Source: an uncultured Collinsella sp. (GTDB taxonomy: Bacteria > Actinomycetota > Coriobacteriia > Coriobacteriales > Coriobacteriaceae). From it: a stretch of DNA of 34,202 nucleotides. The translations under genes were made by a program, and so were the position numbers. The stretch covers positions 1-34,202 of the forward strand of contig URGG01000008.1 of assembly GCA_900547345.1 (NCBI GenBank), in the 5' to 3' direction. This document shows, one piece after another, positions 1 through 7,939 of the stretch. The notes under the pieces were generated by a model that was given only the letters and a program-made list of their open reading frames with translations, searched no databases and had not been told where the DNA came from. How positions within the stretch are numbered: the first letter of the stretch is position 1; each line of letters begins with the position of its first letter.

Positions 1-51
1 CGTGGTGAACGGAGGTGACTCGCTGGGTGTGGCACTTCCCCCCCCACGACG

Positions 52-1581
52 CTAGTCCAGCTTGGTACCCGGTACTTGCGGCGCCTCTTTAAGTAACGCT
101 TTGAGCTCGTTCAAAATGGAAACGGGCTGTCGATCAACGCTGTCCAGATGAAGCGTCGCCACACGAATGGGCGGCTGATATTCAAGCGAGTCGATGAGCA
201 CGGGCAACCCCAAGAATAGCTCGATTTCGTCTGCGATCGCGTCGGTCTTATCGGAATCAAAGTCGTTGAAAAGCGCCACGAATGTTGGCCCCGTCGAGCG
301 GAACAGGCGGCCCTTGCCACGCGAGCATTCCATAAGGCAGGCGGCGCTTTCGGCGAGCACACGGTCGCCTGCATCGAATCCAAAGCGGGCATTGACCTCG
401 GCGATATCGTCGATTTTAATGGCGATCAAACCAGCCTTGCGCGCCACGCGACGCATTTCACCAATGGCGTTGACCAGGGCGTGAATATCGCCCAGGCCGG
501 TCACGGAATCAGTCGTATCTGCCAAGCTTCGGTTGATGATAATGCCCACATACATGCTGGGCTCGGTATCGGTGCCGTCCAAGCGGTAGCCCGTGCAGTC
601 GCAAAGCGCGTATTTTCCGGTGGCATCCATTACACGATACTGCATGTAGTGGAAGTGCCATGTGCCGTTTATCACCATGTCGAGCTCGGCGCGCACATTG
701 TTGCGGTCCTCGGGGTGTACGCGGGCAAGCCACATATCGACCGAGTTAAAAGGGTGCTGGGAGGGCAGGTCAAAATCGCGCACGGCGTTAACCGACCATT
801 GCGATTCGCCCGTATCGAGATTGAGGATAAACGGATAGCGCGTCTCGGAGCTCATAGAGATCGCTTGGAATACGCGGTCGTTGCACGGAAGCTGTTCGGC
901 AATTGGGTGCTGAGGCGCGTCATCGTCTTTCGGCTGCTGCACGCGATGCATAAGCTTATAGCGATACATTTTGCGATCGGCATCCATCGTCATCTGGCGA
1001 CGCGTGTCGCCGGCAAGTGGATCGACGCGCGAGCAGCCAAAGCTAAAGCTACCGATCATGGGCGCCTTGCCGCCCGAGTTCGCCTCGATCAGCCCGGAAC
1101 GTACCTGCTCCAAGCGCTGCTCGAGTTCAGTCTCGTTTGCGGAGGGCGAGATAAGCACAAACTCGTCTCCACCGATACGAAACAGCATCTCATCGTGCTC
1201 CATGGTTTCGGAGAGCGTGCGGCAGATGCTCAGAATATAGCGGTTGCCTTCGGCGTGGCCGAACCTATCATTGCAATGCTTGAGATGGTCGATGTCAATA
1301 TAGGCGCAGGTGAAGGGGTCGCCTTTGCGCCAGAGTTGCTCGACGTGACGGTCAAATCCGTTGCGGTTGCCCAAGTTGGTGAGCGGATCGATATAGGCGT
1401 TGCGCTCAAGCAGCTGGCGCTCTTGTTGCAGGATGGCATGCGTCTTTTGCAGCTGCTCACCAACAGCGCGTAGCTCAGCAGGCAGCGCGGCAACATCGAG
1501 TTCGGCGGTCGATACGCCATTCGCAAGTCGCTGAAGATAGGTAATAATCGATTGCTCGCCCAGGCGATATGACTCGTTCAT
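52..1581 (-). CDS. GGDEF-PAS-degenerate GGDEF protein (diguanylate cyclase)
   Basis: A 509-residue predicted cytoplasmic diguanylate cyclase, which would make cyclic di-GMP from two GTP. The first GGDEF domain (about residues 60-210) carries an intact RIGGDEF motif, with GGDEF at 137-141. The RxxD inhibitory site expected just upstream is absent, so product feedback is not expected. A PAS_3-like fold (about 245-350, with WLARVHPED) follows. A second GGDEF-like domain (about 356-500) has STGPTF where the active motif should be and is presumably inactive. No membrane segment or signal peptide is visible. The ATG at 1581 is chosen because AAGGAGG lies 8 bases upstream; an in-frame TTG at 1608 lacks this. 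It lies downstream of a larger paralogue with the same first three domains, which suggests tandem duplication. The input signal is unknown. Confidence 0.9.
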   Translation of the reverse strand: MNESYRLGEQSIITYLQRLANGVSTAELDVAALPAELRAVGEQLQKTHAILQQERQLLERNAYIDPLTNLGNRNGFDRHVEQLWRKGDPFTCAYIDIDHLKHCNDRFGHAEGNRYILSICRTLSETMEHDEMLFRIGGDEFVLISPSANETELEQRLEQVRSGLIEANSGGKAPMIGSFSFGCSRVDPLAGDTRRQMTMDADRKMYRYKLMHRVQQPKDDDAPQHPIAEQLPCNDRVFQAISMSSETRYPFILNLDTGESQWSVNAVRDFDLPSQHPFNSVDMWLARVHPEDRNNVRAELDMVINGTWHFHYMQYRVMDATGKYALCDCTGYRLDGTDTEPSMYVGIIINRSLADTTDSVTGLGDIHALVNAIGEMRRVARKAGLIAIKIDDIAEVNARFGFDAGDRVLAESAACLMECSRGKGRLFRSTGPTFVALFNDFDSDKTDAIADEIELFLGLPVLIDSLEYQPPIRVATLHLDSVDRQPVSILNELKALLKEAPQVPGTKLD

Positions 1582-1619
1582 GATGGATAACCTCCTTGGG
1601 CGGAACAACGGTTTGTATC

Positions 1620-1650
1620 ATATCCCCAATTTGGTTTGAATTGGGGATAT
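1620..1650. other. 12-bp inverted repeat between the two cyclic-di-GMP genes
   Basis: The arms ATATCCCCAATT and AATTGGGGATAT are perfect complements around a 7-base loop. The repeat lies between the stop of the upstream EAL gene and the ribosome binding site of the downstream GGDEF gene. There is no T-run on either side, so an intrinsic terminator is not well supported. An operator, or an RNA hairpin separating expression of the two genes, fits equally well. Confidence 0.5.
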
Positions 1651-1708
1651 AAGTTAGCTAATGGAGACAAATACCCCCTTCGACGGTGGCGTTTTGCGCA
1701 CGAGCGTA

Positions 1709-4426
1709 TCAGTTGTTATTGCCACCATCGAGCAATGCCTCAAAATCCTTTGCCTGCATGGGGCGGTAGTAGAGGAAGCCCTGAGCGTAGCGGGCGCCCA
1801 TGTGGCGCAGCATGTTCGCCTGCTCATTTGTCTCGATGCCTTCGATTACAACGGGCAGATGGAGCGACTGCGCCATCTCGAGCATCGATGACACGATCTG
1901 CGCGCTGCGGCCACGATCACCGTCAACGGGCACAAACGTGCGATCGAGCTTGATGACGTCGACGTTGACGTTCTTGAGCATCGCGAGCGTGGACTGGCCG
2001 GTGCCAAAATCGTCCATGTAGGTCGAGAAGCCGCGGGTGTGCAGATCTGCGGTCAGCTTATCCACGGCCTCGGATTCTCCCGTATAAGCCGTCTCGGTGA
2101 TCTCGATACGCATGAGCTCGGGCGGTAGGTTGTATTGGGCGGCGAGTGCCCCCATATGTTCGGCAACGTCGCAGGCAAGGATATCCACGCGCGACACATT
2201 AAGCGAGACCGGAACCACGCGAAGACCGCGATCGAGACGCTCGCGAAGCCATATGGCGACACCCTGCCAAATGTACTTGTCGAGCGTTACTACAAAGCCG
2301 CTTTCCTCGAGTGCGGGGATAAACGTTGCGGGCGAAATGAGAGAGCCGTCCTTGTCAATCCAGCGTGTAAGAGCCTCGGCGCCAATGATCTTGCCGGTTT
2401 CCATATCGACCTGGGGCTGAAGGTAGTGCGTGATGCGGCCGTTTGAAAGTGCGTACTGGAATTCGGTCAGCGTGCGGTGGAACGCGACTTCGCGCTCGTA
2501 CTCCGCAGGACAGAAAATGGCAATGCGCTCCTTGAAGTCGTTTTTTGCGCGCCGATTGGTAAACATGGCCTTTGCCTGCGCATCGATGGTGATCTCCTCA
2601 TTGGAGTCGATGGGGTAAACGCCCATGGACGGCCAAAAACCTACGCCGTCATCATGTCTGGCTACTGCCTCGCGAACGCGGTTGTAGATTTGATGGACGG
2701 TGTTGTGCTCAAAGGGGATGAGTATGCAAAAGTCGTCTTGGCCCCAGTACCCTGCGATGCCCATATCGGCATTCTCGATATCCTTGAGGACCGTGCCCAC
2801 ATCGGCGAGCATGCAGTCGCCCTCGGCCTGGCCGTGCCATTCATTAAACAGGCGCATGTGGCCCATGTCGACCGTGGCGATGCACCAGGTGCCGTCGCGC
2901 CTTGCTTCGAGAAATGCGTTGGCGCGCCGCATGAACTCGCTGGGTCGATAGAGGCCCGTGAGCGAGTCGATGCGTTCGGCGATGGCGCTTTTGCGCTCCG
3001 CCTCGGGTATGGGGAGGCTGTCGTTGGGAACAAGCCCGCCGGCCGTGCGAAGGCGACGGTCGAGTTCGCCTAAAACGGCGGTCGCTTGATGGGTTAAGTG
3101 CTCGTAAAAGGCCGGGACGACAAGGCAGACGGGAGTAATGGTGTCGCCTGCGATTTGAACAGGAGCGAAAACGGCCTCTTTAAGGTGGCGGGTCAGTTGT
3201 TCGAATGCCTCGTGGTCCAGGTCGTTGCTGAGCACGACGAACTGGACGCTTCGTGAACGGTAGACCCGGCTCCTGCCGCGGGTGATCGACAGCATGCGGC
3301 CTGCGTATTCGGCAAGCATGTTGTCGACAGCCTCGGCCCCGTAGAGCTCGTTGAGCTTTGTCGTGCCACGAACGCGCACCGCTATAAGCCCTGTCTCGCA
3401 ACGATCGCGGCGGCAGGCATCGATAGCGTTGATCAGCATACGCTGCGTTCCGAGGCCCGTGGCGGCGTCGACGGTCTCGGCAAGTGAGTGGTTGACAAGT
3501 TCGCCGACATAGAGCGAGGGGGCATTTCCGTCGCCGTCGATGCGAAACCCGCGAGCACGGCAGAGAACGTAGTCACCCGCGGCATTGCGCATGCGGTACT
3601 GCATGACGCGGCGGTGTTTGGAGCCGTTAAAGATCTGGTTGATGTCGTTGGCGTAGGCCTCGAGGTCATCGGGATGGACACGCGTCTTCCAGAAATCGCG
3701 GCAGCTGTCTATGTGCTCCGAAGGAAGACCGAGATCGCGCAAGGCACCTTGCGACCAAAGGGTGCGGTCCTTGTCCAAGTTCTCGATAAAGAAATAACGG
3801 CCTTCGTTGAGCATCGAAAAGGCGTCGAAAATACGGTCGCTTATTTCGAAGTCGTCGGTGTGGACTTGCGCGATATTACGTCGATCAAGATGCATGGCAT
3901 GACGTAGCTTGTAGTCGTACATGCGATGGTCGGCATCGAGTGTCATGCGATTGGAGGCTTCGCCCAGGGCGGGGTCGTCGTGTGCCACTCCGTAGCTAAA
4001 CGAGTGGGGCATCTCGGAATCGTTGTTTTTGAGCAGGATCGTTCGGCAGTGTTCCAGACGTTCGGCGAGGTCGTCCTCGGTCGCAATCGTAGATAGGATG
4101 GCAAACTCGTCGCCTCCCAGACGAAATGCCGCCTCGTCTACCTTCATATACAGCTTGAGATAAAGGCTTACCTGCAAGATATAGCGGTTGCCCTCGTCAT
4201 GGCCAAAGACATCGTTGCAGTGCTTGAGATTGTCGATATCGATGAACGCCATGGTAACGGGGGCGTCCTGCTCCCAGAGCTCCTCGAGGGAGCGGGCAAA
4301 GCCGCCGCGGTTGCCAAGTCCGGTAAGCTGGTCGGTAAAGGCGGTCCTAATCAGATCATCCTGACGCTCGAGAAGGTCGCGGACGGTCTTTTCGAGCGTT
4401 TCGGTGTAATTGCTGACAGTATCCAT
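1709..4426 (-). CDS. Bifunctional GGDEF/EAL cyclic-di-GMP enzyme
   Basis: A 905-residue soluble protein predicted both to make and to break cyclic di-GMP. Domain order: active GGDEF (about 25-185, RLGGDEF with GGDEF at 104-108 and no RxxD site upstream), PAS_3-like domain (about 200-325), degenerate GGDEF without the motif (about 335-470), a third GGDEF-like domain with GQDDF at 562-566, and EAL (about 660-900). The EAL domain keeps the residues needed for phosphodiesterase activity: EALTRW at 684, the Asn of SLNVS, Glu of EITET, MDDFGTG with Asp 805 and 806, Lys of IKLDR, and EGIET. The first three domains parallel the downstream gene. The ATG at 4426 has no good Shine-Dalgarno sequence, so the exact start or its translation rate is uncertain. 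Net activity cannot be read from the sequence. Confidence 0.88.
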   Translation of the reverse strand: MDTVSNYTETLEKTVRDLLERQDDLIRTAFTDQLTGLGNRGGFARSLEELWEQDAPVTMAFIDIDNLKHCNDVFGHDEGNRYILQVSLYLKLYMKVDEAAFRLGGDEFAILSTIATEDDLAERLEHCRTILLKNNDSEMPHSFSYGVAHDDPALGEASNRMTLDADHRMYDYKLRHAMHLDRRNIAQVHTDDFEISDRIFDAFSMLNEGRYFFIENLDKDRTLWSQGALRDLGLPSEHIDSCRDFWKTRVHPDDLEAYANDINQIFNGSKHRRVMQYRMRNAAGDYVLCRARGFRIDGDGNAPSLYVGELVNHSLAETVDAATGLGTQRMLINAIDACRRDRCETGLIAVRVRGTTKLNELYGAEAVDNMLAEYAGRMLSITRGRSRVYRSRSVQFVVLSNDLDHEAFEQLTRHLKEAVFAPVQIAGDTITPVCLVVPAFYEHLTHQATAVLGELDRRLRTAGGLVPNDSLPIPEAERKSAIAERIDSLTGLYRPSEFMRRANAFLEARRDGTWCIATVDMGHMRLFNEWHGQAEGDCMLADVGTVLKDIENADMGIAGYWGQDDFCILIPFEHNTVHQIYNRVREAVARHDDGVGFWPSMGVYPIDSNEEITIDAQAKAMFTNRRAKNDFKERIAIFCPAEYEREVAFHRTLTEFQYALSNGRITHYLQPQVDMETGKIIGAEALTRWIDKDGSLISPATFIPALEESGFVVTLDKYIWQGVAIWLRERLDRGLRVVPVSLNVSRVDILACDVAEHMGALAAQYNLPPELMRIEITETAYTGESEAVDKLTADLHTRGFSTYMDDFGTGQSTLAMLKNVNVDVIKLDRTFVPVDGDRGRSAQIVSSMLEMAQSLHLPVVIEGIETNEQANMLRHMGARYAQGFLYYRPMQAKDFEALLDGGNNN

Positions 4427-4750
4427 GTTCTAAGCGGCTTTCTTAGGTCGGGGCGGATTGCGTCGGGCGAGCTCGTTGTGTACACGCGTCGTTACTCGGC
4501 GTCTTGCGTGTATCCAGGCCCCCGTCTTGCTGCGTTGTTGGGTTAATTTGCCGACGAATGTTCGCTGTTGATAACTGCTGAGTAGCATAAACAGCAGTGC
4601 ACAATTATAGATGGGTGCACATGCTGCGGGCGGCTATTATTCGACAAGCGGTAGCGCGACGATGCGATGCTTGATAAAAATGCGGCTGAGACGATATATG
4701 TTGACGTGTATACTTGTCCCGTTTGAATTTGTGGGGACGGAGATGGTCGC
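4427..4750. other. 324-base divergent intergenic region
   Basis: This gap separates the minus-strand GGDEF/EAL gene from the plus-strand patatin gene and should hold promoters for both. It contains an inverted repeat, ACTGCTG at 4574-4580 with CAGCAGT at 4592-4598. It also contains two copies of the palindrome GTGCAC (4597-4602 and 4615-4620) spaced 18 bases apart. No open frame here looks like a gene and no RNA gene was recognised. Confidence 0.4.
4686..4714 (+). promoter_or_regulatory. Candidate promoter of the patatin gene
   Basis: CTGAGA at 4686-4691 and TATACT at 4709-4714 are separated by 17 bases. This would start transcription about 30 bases before the ATG at 4751. TATACT recurs as a -10-like box elsewhere in the window. 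The assignment is by consensus only. Confidence 0.35.
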
Positions 4751-5620
4751 ATGGCACAGTCAAATACGACGCGCACGGTGGGGCTGGCACTCGAGGGAGG
4801 CGGCTACCGCGGTATGTATACGGCGGGCGTGCTCGACGTTTGGATGGAGCACGGCTTAACTTGCGACCATATGGTGGGTGTCTCGGCGGGCGCGGCGTTT
4901 GGCTACAACTTTAAATCGCGCCAGATCGGCCGCGCCATTCGCTATAACAAGGCCTATTGTGCCGATAAGCGCTATGCGGGTGTAGCAAGCTGGCTGCGGA
5001 CCGGCGATATGTTCAATGCCGATTTTGCCTATCACGAGGTGCCCATCGAGCGCGATCCCATCGATTTGGAGACATATCGCGCCTGCCCCATGCGGTTTAC
5101 GTGCGTGTGTACCGATATCGAGACGGGCAAGGCCGTCTACCACGACCTGCCCTATGGCGATGAGCGCGATATCGAGTGGATCCGGGCGTCGTCGGCGATT
5201 CCTGCGGCGACGCGTCCTGTCGCCATTGAGGGCCGCAAGTACCTGGATGGCGGCGTGGCCGATTCTATTCCCAGTGCATGGTTGTTTGCGCAGGGGTATG
5301 ATCGCAATATCGTGGTGCTCACGCAGCCGGCGGGCTTTGTGAAGCAGCCCAACAGCGTGATGCCCATGCTGCGTCGCGTGTTCCGTCACTATCCGGAGTT
5401 TGTCGCAGCGCTTGAGCATCGGCATGAGGTCTACAATGCCACGCTTGATGACCTGGCACGTCGCGAGGCCGCCGGCGAAATCTTTGTGGTGCGGCCGAGC
5501 GAATCGGTGAAAGTGCCGTCGCTGTGCCGCGAGCCCGATGAGCTCGAGCGCATCTACCAGATCGGCCGCCACGATGCGGAGGCGACCTTGCCGGCGTTGG
5601 AAGCGTATCTGGCGGGGTAA
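4751..5620 (+). CDS. Patatin-like phospholipase family protein
   Basis: A 289-residue predicted serine acyl hydrolase of the bacterial patatin family, expected to release fatty acids from lipids. The oxyanion-hole loop is EGGGYRG (15-21), the nucleophile elbow is GVSAG with Ser45, and the dyad aspartate is Asp166 in YLDGGVADS, in the order and spacing of the family. There is no signal peptide or membrane segment, so it is probably cytoplasmic or peripheral. The start is supported by GGAG about 8 bases upstream of the ATG. It stands alone, divergent from the GGDEF/EAL gene and convergent with the thiamine operon. A hairpin array directly after its stop may end its transcript. The physiological substrate is unknown. 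Confidence 0.9.
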   Translation: MAQSNTTRTVGLALEGGGYRGMYTAGVLDVWMEHGLTCDHMVGVSAGAAFGYNFKSRQIGRAIRYNKAYCADKRYAGVASWLRTGDMFNADFAYHEVPIERDPIDLETYRACPMRFTCVCTDIETGKAVYHDLPYGDERDIEWIRASSAIPAATRPVAIEGRKYLDGGVADSIPSAWLFAQGYDRNIVVLTQPAGFVKQPNSVMPMLRRVFRHYPEFVAALEHRHEVYNATLDDLARREAAGEIFVVRPSESVKVPSLCREPDELERIYQIGRHDAEATLPALEAYLAG

Positions 5621-5631
5621 GGGTCGCATGC

Positions 5632-5801
5632 GGAAAGCGCATCCCAGGTTTTGCGCTCAGAACGGGTTGCAGTTTCCCAAACGGTGGGGTTTCGGAAAGT
5701 ACGTCCCGGAATATGCGTTCAGACTGGGACGCAGTTTCCCGTTGAGCCTCTATATGGAAAGCGCATCCCAGAATGGACGTCCAAACTGGGATGCGCTTTC
5801 C
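5632..5801. repeat. Array of three 46-base palindromic repeats with exact 62-base period
   Basis: Three hairpin units occupy 5632-5677, 5694-5739 and 5756-5801. Each is exactly 46 bases and each pair is separated by exactly 16 bases of unrelated sequence. Every unit begins GGAAAG and ends TTTCC. Unit 3 is nearly a perfect palindrome: arms GGAAAGCGCATCCCAG and CTGGGATGCGCTTTCC enclose TGGACGTCCA, itself a palindrome. Units 1 and 2 are degenerate, though unit 2 shows one compensated pair change (A-T to G-C) in the stem. The array fills the gap between two convergent genes, so a bidirectional terminator or a REP-like mobile palindrome are the leading ideas. A 62-base period is not a multiple of three, which argues against coding. 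Confidence 0.85.
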
Positions 5802-5845
5802 GTTATTGAAGATATGAGGCTGCGGAGCAGCTGCTCGGCCTAGAC

Positions 5846-6544
5846 TTATGCCTGCTGCCAGGTTTCGACAAGCTCCTTGGCGGCGGCGTAGGGGTCGTCG
5901 GCACTGCAGACCGCGCTCACCACAAAGAAGCCGTCGACGCCGGTGGCCTTGAGCTGCGGCAAGTCGGCTGTCTTGACGCCGCCGCCCACCACGATGGGCA
6001 CGGGGCTTGCAGCGTGGAGTGCGGCCAGGTCCTCAAAGCTCTTGGTGATGATAGAGCCGTCGGCTGCGCGTCCGCAGTCGCGCTTGGTCTCGGTTTCGTG
6101 GAGCGGGCCGATGCCCAGGTAGTCGACCGGGCTCATGTCGGCGGTCTTGACGTACTCGAGCATCTCCTCGCAACGGGCCGAAAGACCCACGATGGCATCG
6201 GGGCCCAGCAGCTTGCGGCAGACCTCGACGGGAATATCGCTCTGGCCCACGTGCACGCCGTCGACGGCAATACCCTGCTCGCGCGCGGCGAGTACGCAGT
6301 CCAGGCGGTCGTCGATGAGTAGGGCGACCTGACCGGTCTTACCGGCCTGTGCGATAGCCTGTGCGGCGTCGCCGGTCAGCGCGATGATCTCGCGGGCGCT
6401 TGCCACCTTGGAGCGCACCTGAATGCAGGTAAAGCCTGCGTCGAGCGCCTGGGCCACCACATCGCCCACGGGGCGTCCCAGCGTGTTTTCGGGGCCGAGT
6501 ACCAGATAGGCCGAGATATCAAGGTTGTCGCGGATGCTCATCAT
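5846..6544 (-). CDS. thiE: Thiamine-phosphate synthase
   Basis: A 232-residue TIM-barrel enzyme that joins hydroxymethylpyrimidine diphosphate to hydroxyethylthiazole phosphate to give thiamine phosphate. Family signatures are present in order: VQVRSK near the N terminus, LLIDDR followed by GVHVGQSD, GLSA, DYLGIGP with TKRD (phosphate and pyrophosphate binding), and PIVVGGGV near the end. Length is normal for ThiE. Two adjacent ATG codons (6544 and 6541) begin the frame. The second has better spacing from AGGAGG and overlaps the TGA of the preceding gene as ATGA, which implies translational coupling. It is the last gene of a riboswitch-controlled operon. No thiD lies in the window, so the pyrimidine kinase step must be encoded elsewhere. 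Confidence 0.93.
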   Translation of the reverse strand: MMSIRDNLDISAYLVLGPENTLGRPVGDVVAQALDAGFTCIQVRSKVASAREIIALTGDAAQAIAQAGKTGQVALLIDDRLDCVLAAREQGIAVDGVHVGQSDIPVEVCRKLLGPDAIVGLSARCEEMLEYVKTADMSPVDYLGIGPLHETETKRDCGRAADGSIITKSFEDLAALHAASPVPIVVGGGVKTADLPQLKATGVDGFFVVSAVCSADDPYAAAKELVETWQQA

Positions 6545-6879
6545 GCTTCCTCCTGCTTCTTGATCTGTGCTTCCATGCGCTCGAGCTTGCCGGTCATGGT
6601 GTCGGTAAATCCGGGCCGAATATCGGCTTTGAGCACGACTTCGGTGCGGATGCCCTTGCTCGCCAACACAAAGGTCGCGTCGCGCACGACCTGCATGACC
6701 TCGTCCCAGTCGCCTTCGATCTCGGTGAACATCGAGGTGGTGCGGTTGGGAAGGCCGCTCTCGCGTATGACGCGCACGACCTCGGCGACCTCGGCGGAGA
6801 GCTCATCGCCGGTGCCGCACGGGGCGATGGCCACGGCGACGAGCGTGTTCATGCCGGCATTGGTTACGGGCTCGGACAT
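6541..6879 (-). CDS. Thiamine-binding protein, MTH1187/YkoF-like (DUF77)
   Basis: A 112-residue protein resembling the small MTH1187/YkoF-type ferredoxin-fold family (thiamine_BP), whose members bind thiamine or its hydroxymethylpyrimidine part. The stretches VAVAIAPCGTG, the central SMFTEIEGDWDEVMQVV and a C-terminal region with KADIRPG match the usual layout. The placement of this protein between thiM and thiE strengthens the assignment. GAGGAGG lies 8 bases before the ATG at 6879. An internal ATG at residue 10 starts closer to the usual family N terminus but has no better ribosome site. It overlaps thiE by 4 bases. It probably buffers or delivers a thiamine precursor, but the exact ligand is not shown by sequence. 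Confidence 0.8.
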   Translation of the reverse strand: MSEPVTNAGMNTLVAVAIAPCGTGDELSAEVAEVVRVIRESGLPNRTTSMFTEIEGDWDEVMQVVRDATFVLASKGIRTEVVLKADIRPGFTDTMTGKLERMEAQIKKQEEA

Positions 6880-6882
6880 GGC

Positions 6883-7716
6883 TTATGCCTCCTCGAGCTC
6901 GAGCTGGTTATCGGCAATGTCCTGGGCGGTTGCGCGGTAGAGCTCGTCGATAAAGGCGACCTTAAAGCTTGCCGGGGCATCGGCGACAGCGGCGGCACGC
7001 GTGCCGGCAACGTTGTAGACGGCGGCGCCGCAGATGGCTGCCGTAAACGGGTCGGCGGCACAGGCGGCCAGCACGCCGCCCTGCGAGCAGCCGCAGCCGG
7101 TGATCTTGGACATGAGCGGGCTGCCGCCGTGGGACTTGGCCACGGTCGTGCCGTCGGTAATCAGGTCGACTTCGCCCGAGACCACTACGGCGCCGCCGGT
7201 GTAGCGGGCGAGCGCCACGGCGGCATCGCGGGCGGCGTCTACCGTGTCGGTGGTATCGACACCGCGCACGCGGCTCAGATCGGCTGCCTCGCCCTCAAGA
7301 CCCCACAGGCCGGCGAGCGCGATGATCTCGGAGGCATTGCCGCGCACGATGGCGGGCTTGTACTGCTTGAGCTCGTTTACCAGCTGGGTGCGCAGACTGC
7401 CGATGCCTAGACCCACCGGATCGAGCACCCAGGGCTTGCCGGCGTCGTGTGCCGCCTTGGCCGCGCGGGGAATCGTCTGTTCGTAGATGGGGAAGAGCGT
7501 GCCCATATTGAGATAGATAGCGCCGCCGCCGGCAACGAGTGCCTCGCCCTCGTCGGGCAGATAGACCATGGCGGCCGAACCGCCCACGGCGAGCTGCGCG
7601 TTGGCGACAAAATCGATCGTCACCGTGTTGGTGATGGAGCCGGCCATCGGATTGGTGGCGCGAATCTCCTCTACGGCCTTGACCACATTTTGCTTAAGTT
7701 GTTCCGAATCAATCAC
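6883..7716 (-). CDS. thiM: Hydroxyethylthiazole kinase
   Basis: A 277-residue ribokinase-fold enzyme that phosphorylates the thiazole alcohol for use by ThiE, mainly in salvage. Recognisable signatures are SITNTVTIDFVANAQLAVGG near the N terminus, VLDPVGLG, RGNASEI and the catalytic GCGCS loop (normally G-T/C-G-C). The start is GTG at 7716, with AAGGAGG 8 bases upstream. A longer in-frame reading to 7830 runs through the riboswitch and terminator and is rejected. It is the first gene of the thiM, thiamine-binding protein, thiE operon, with only 3 bases between it and the next gene. Expression is predicted to stop when thiamine pyrophosphate binds the leader. Confidence 0.93.
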   Translation of the reverse strand: MIDSEQLKQNVVKAVEEIRATNPMAGSITNTVTIDFVANAQLAVGGSAAMVYLPDEGEALVAGGGAIYLNMGTLFPIYEQTIPRAAKAAHDAGKPWVLDPVGLGIGSLRTQLVNELKQYKPAIVRGNASEIIALAGLWGLEGEAADLSRVRGVDTTDTVDAARDAAVALARYTGGAVVVSGEVDLITDGTTVAKSHGGSPLMSKITGCGCSQGGVLAACAADPFTAAICGAAVYNVAGTRAAAVADAPASFKVAFIDELYRATAQDIADNQLELEEA

Positions 7717-7738
7717 TGCACATGCCTCCTTGGCATAG

Positions 7739-7769
7739 AAAAGGGGCGCTGTGCATAGACAGCGCCCCT
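7739..7769 (-). terminator. Riboswitch-controlled intrinsic terminator before thiM
   Basis: On the minus strand an 11-bp GC-rich stem (AGGGGCGCTGT with ACAGCGCCCCT, loop CTATGC) is followed by TTTTCT. It lies between the TPP aptamer and the thiM ribosome binding site, the position of a transcription attenuator. No competing antiterminator pairing was worked out in detail. Confidence 0.85.
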
Positions 7770-7779
7770 GTAAAGGCGG

Positions 7780-7873
7780 CATGCTCCCTACGCCAGCATT
7801 AACTGACAGGTTCAAAGGATTGGGCCCCATGCCCTCTCAGCCTTGTGGTTTGCACCGCCGGCACTCCCGCATC
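7780..7873 (-). promoter_or_regulatory. TPP riboswitch (THI element)
   Basis: The minus strand carries the conserved TPP aptamer blocks in order: GCGGGAGTGC, GGCTGAGAGGG, TTGAACCTG, then AATGCTGGCGTAGGGA. ATGC at the 5' end and GCAT at the 3' end can form the closing P1 helix. It is followed by an intrinsic terminator and then thiM, so thiamine pyrophosphate should turn the operon off by premature termination. Confidence 0.95.
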
Positions 7874-7880
7874 GAATCTG

Positions 7881-7910
7881 TTGTTCCCTATACTAGCGCA
7901 CCGTTACAAT
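7881..7910 (+). promoter_or_regulatory. Candidate promoter of the HAD phosphatase gene
   Basis: TTGTTC at 7881-7886 and TACAAT at 7905-7910 lie 18 bases apart, about 30 bases before the ATG at 7940. A TACAAT box preceded by GT also occurs at 11090 and 28011, which suggests a common housekeeping -10 in this genome. It overlaps the start region of the divergent thiamine leader. Confidence 0.45.
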
Positions 7911-7939
7911 GGTTGCGGTGAAAATGACGGGGGGACTCT

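Noticed and set aside
481..1473. A 330-codon plus-strand frame opposite the first GGDEF gene
   Set aside because: It is antisense to a clearly recognised protein, has no ribosome site, and its translation has the composition of a high-GC shadow frame. Similar long antisense frames over 8802-9779, 9866-11095, 19892-21142, 23972-24859, 30758-32074, 31797-33074 and 32870-34015 were rejected for the same reason.
5632..5801. CRISPR array
   Set aside because: There are only three units with divergent sequence. The 46-base palindromic repeats are long and the 16-base spacers short, the reverse of CRISPR proportions, and no cas gene is near.
5628..5843. An open plus-strand frame running through the hairpin array
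   Set aside because: The repeat period of 62 is not a multiple of three, so units fall in different frames. The translation has no family resemblance and is rich in residues dictated by the palindromes.
7717..7830. An N-terminal extension of ThiM
   Set aside because: It reads straight through the TPP aptamer and terminator. GTG 7716 has an ideal ribosome site and gives the normal family length.
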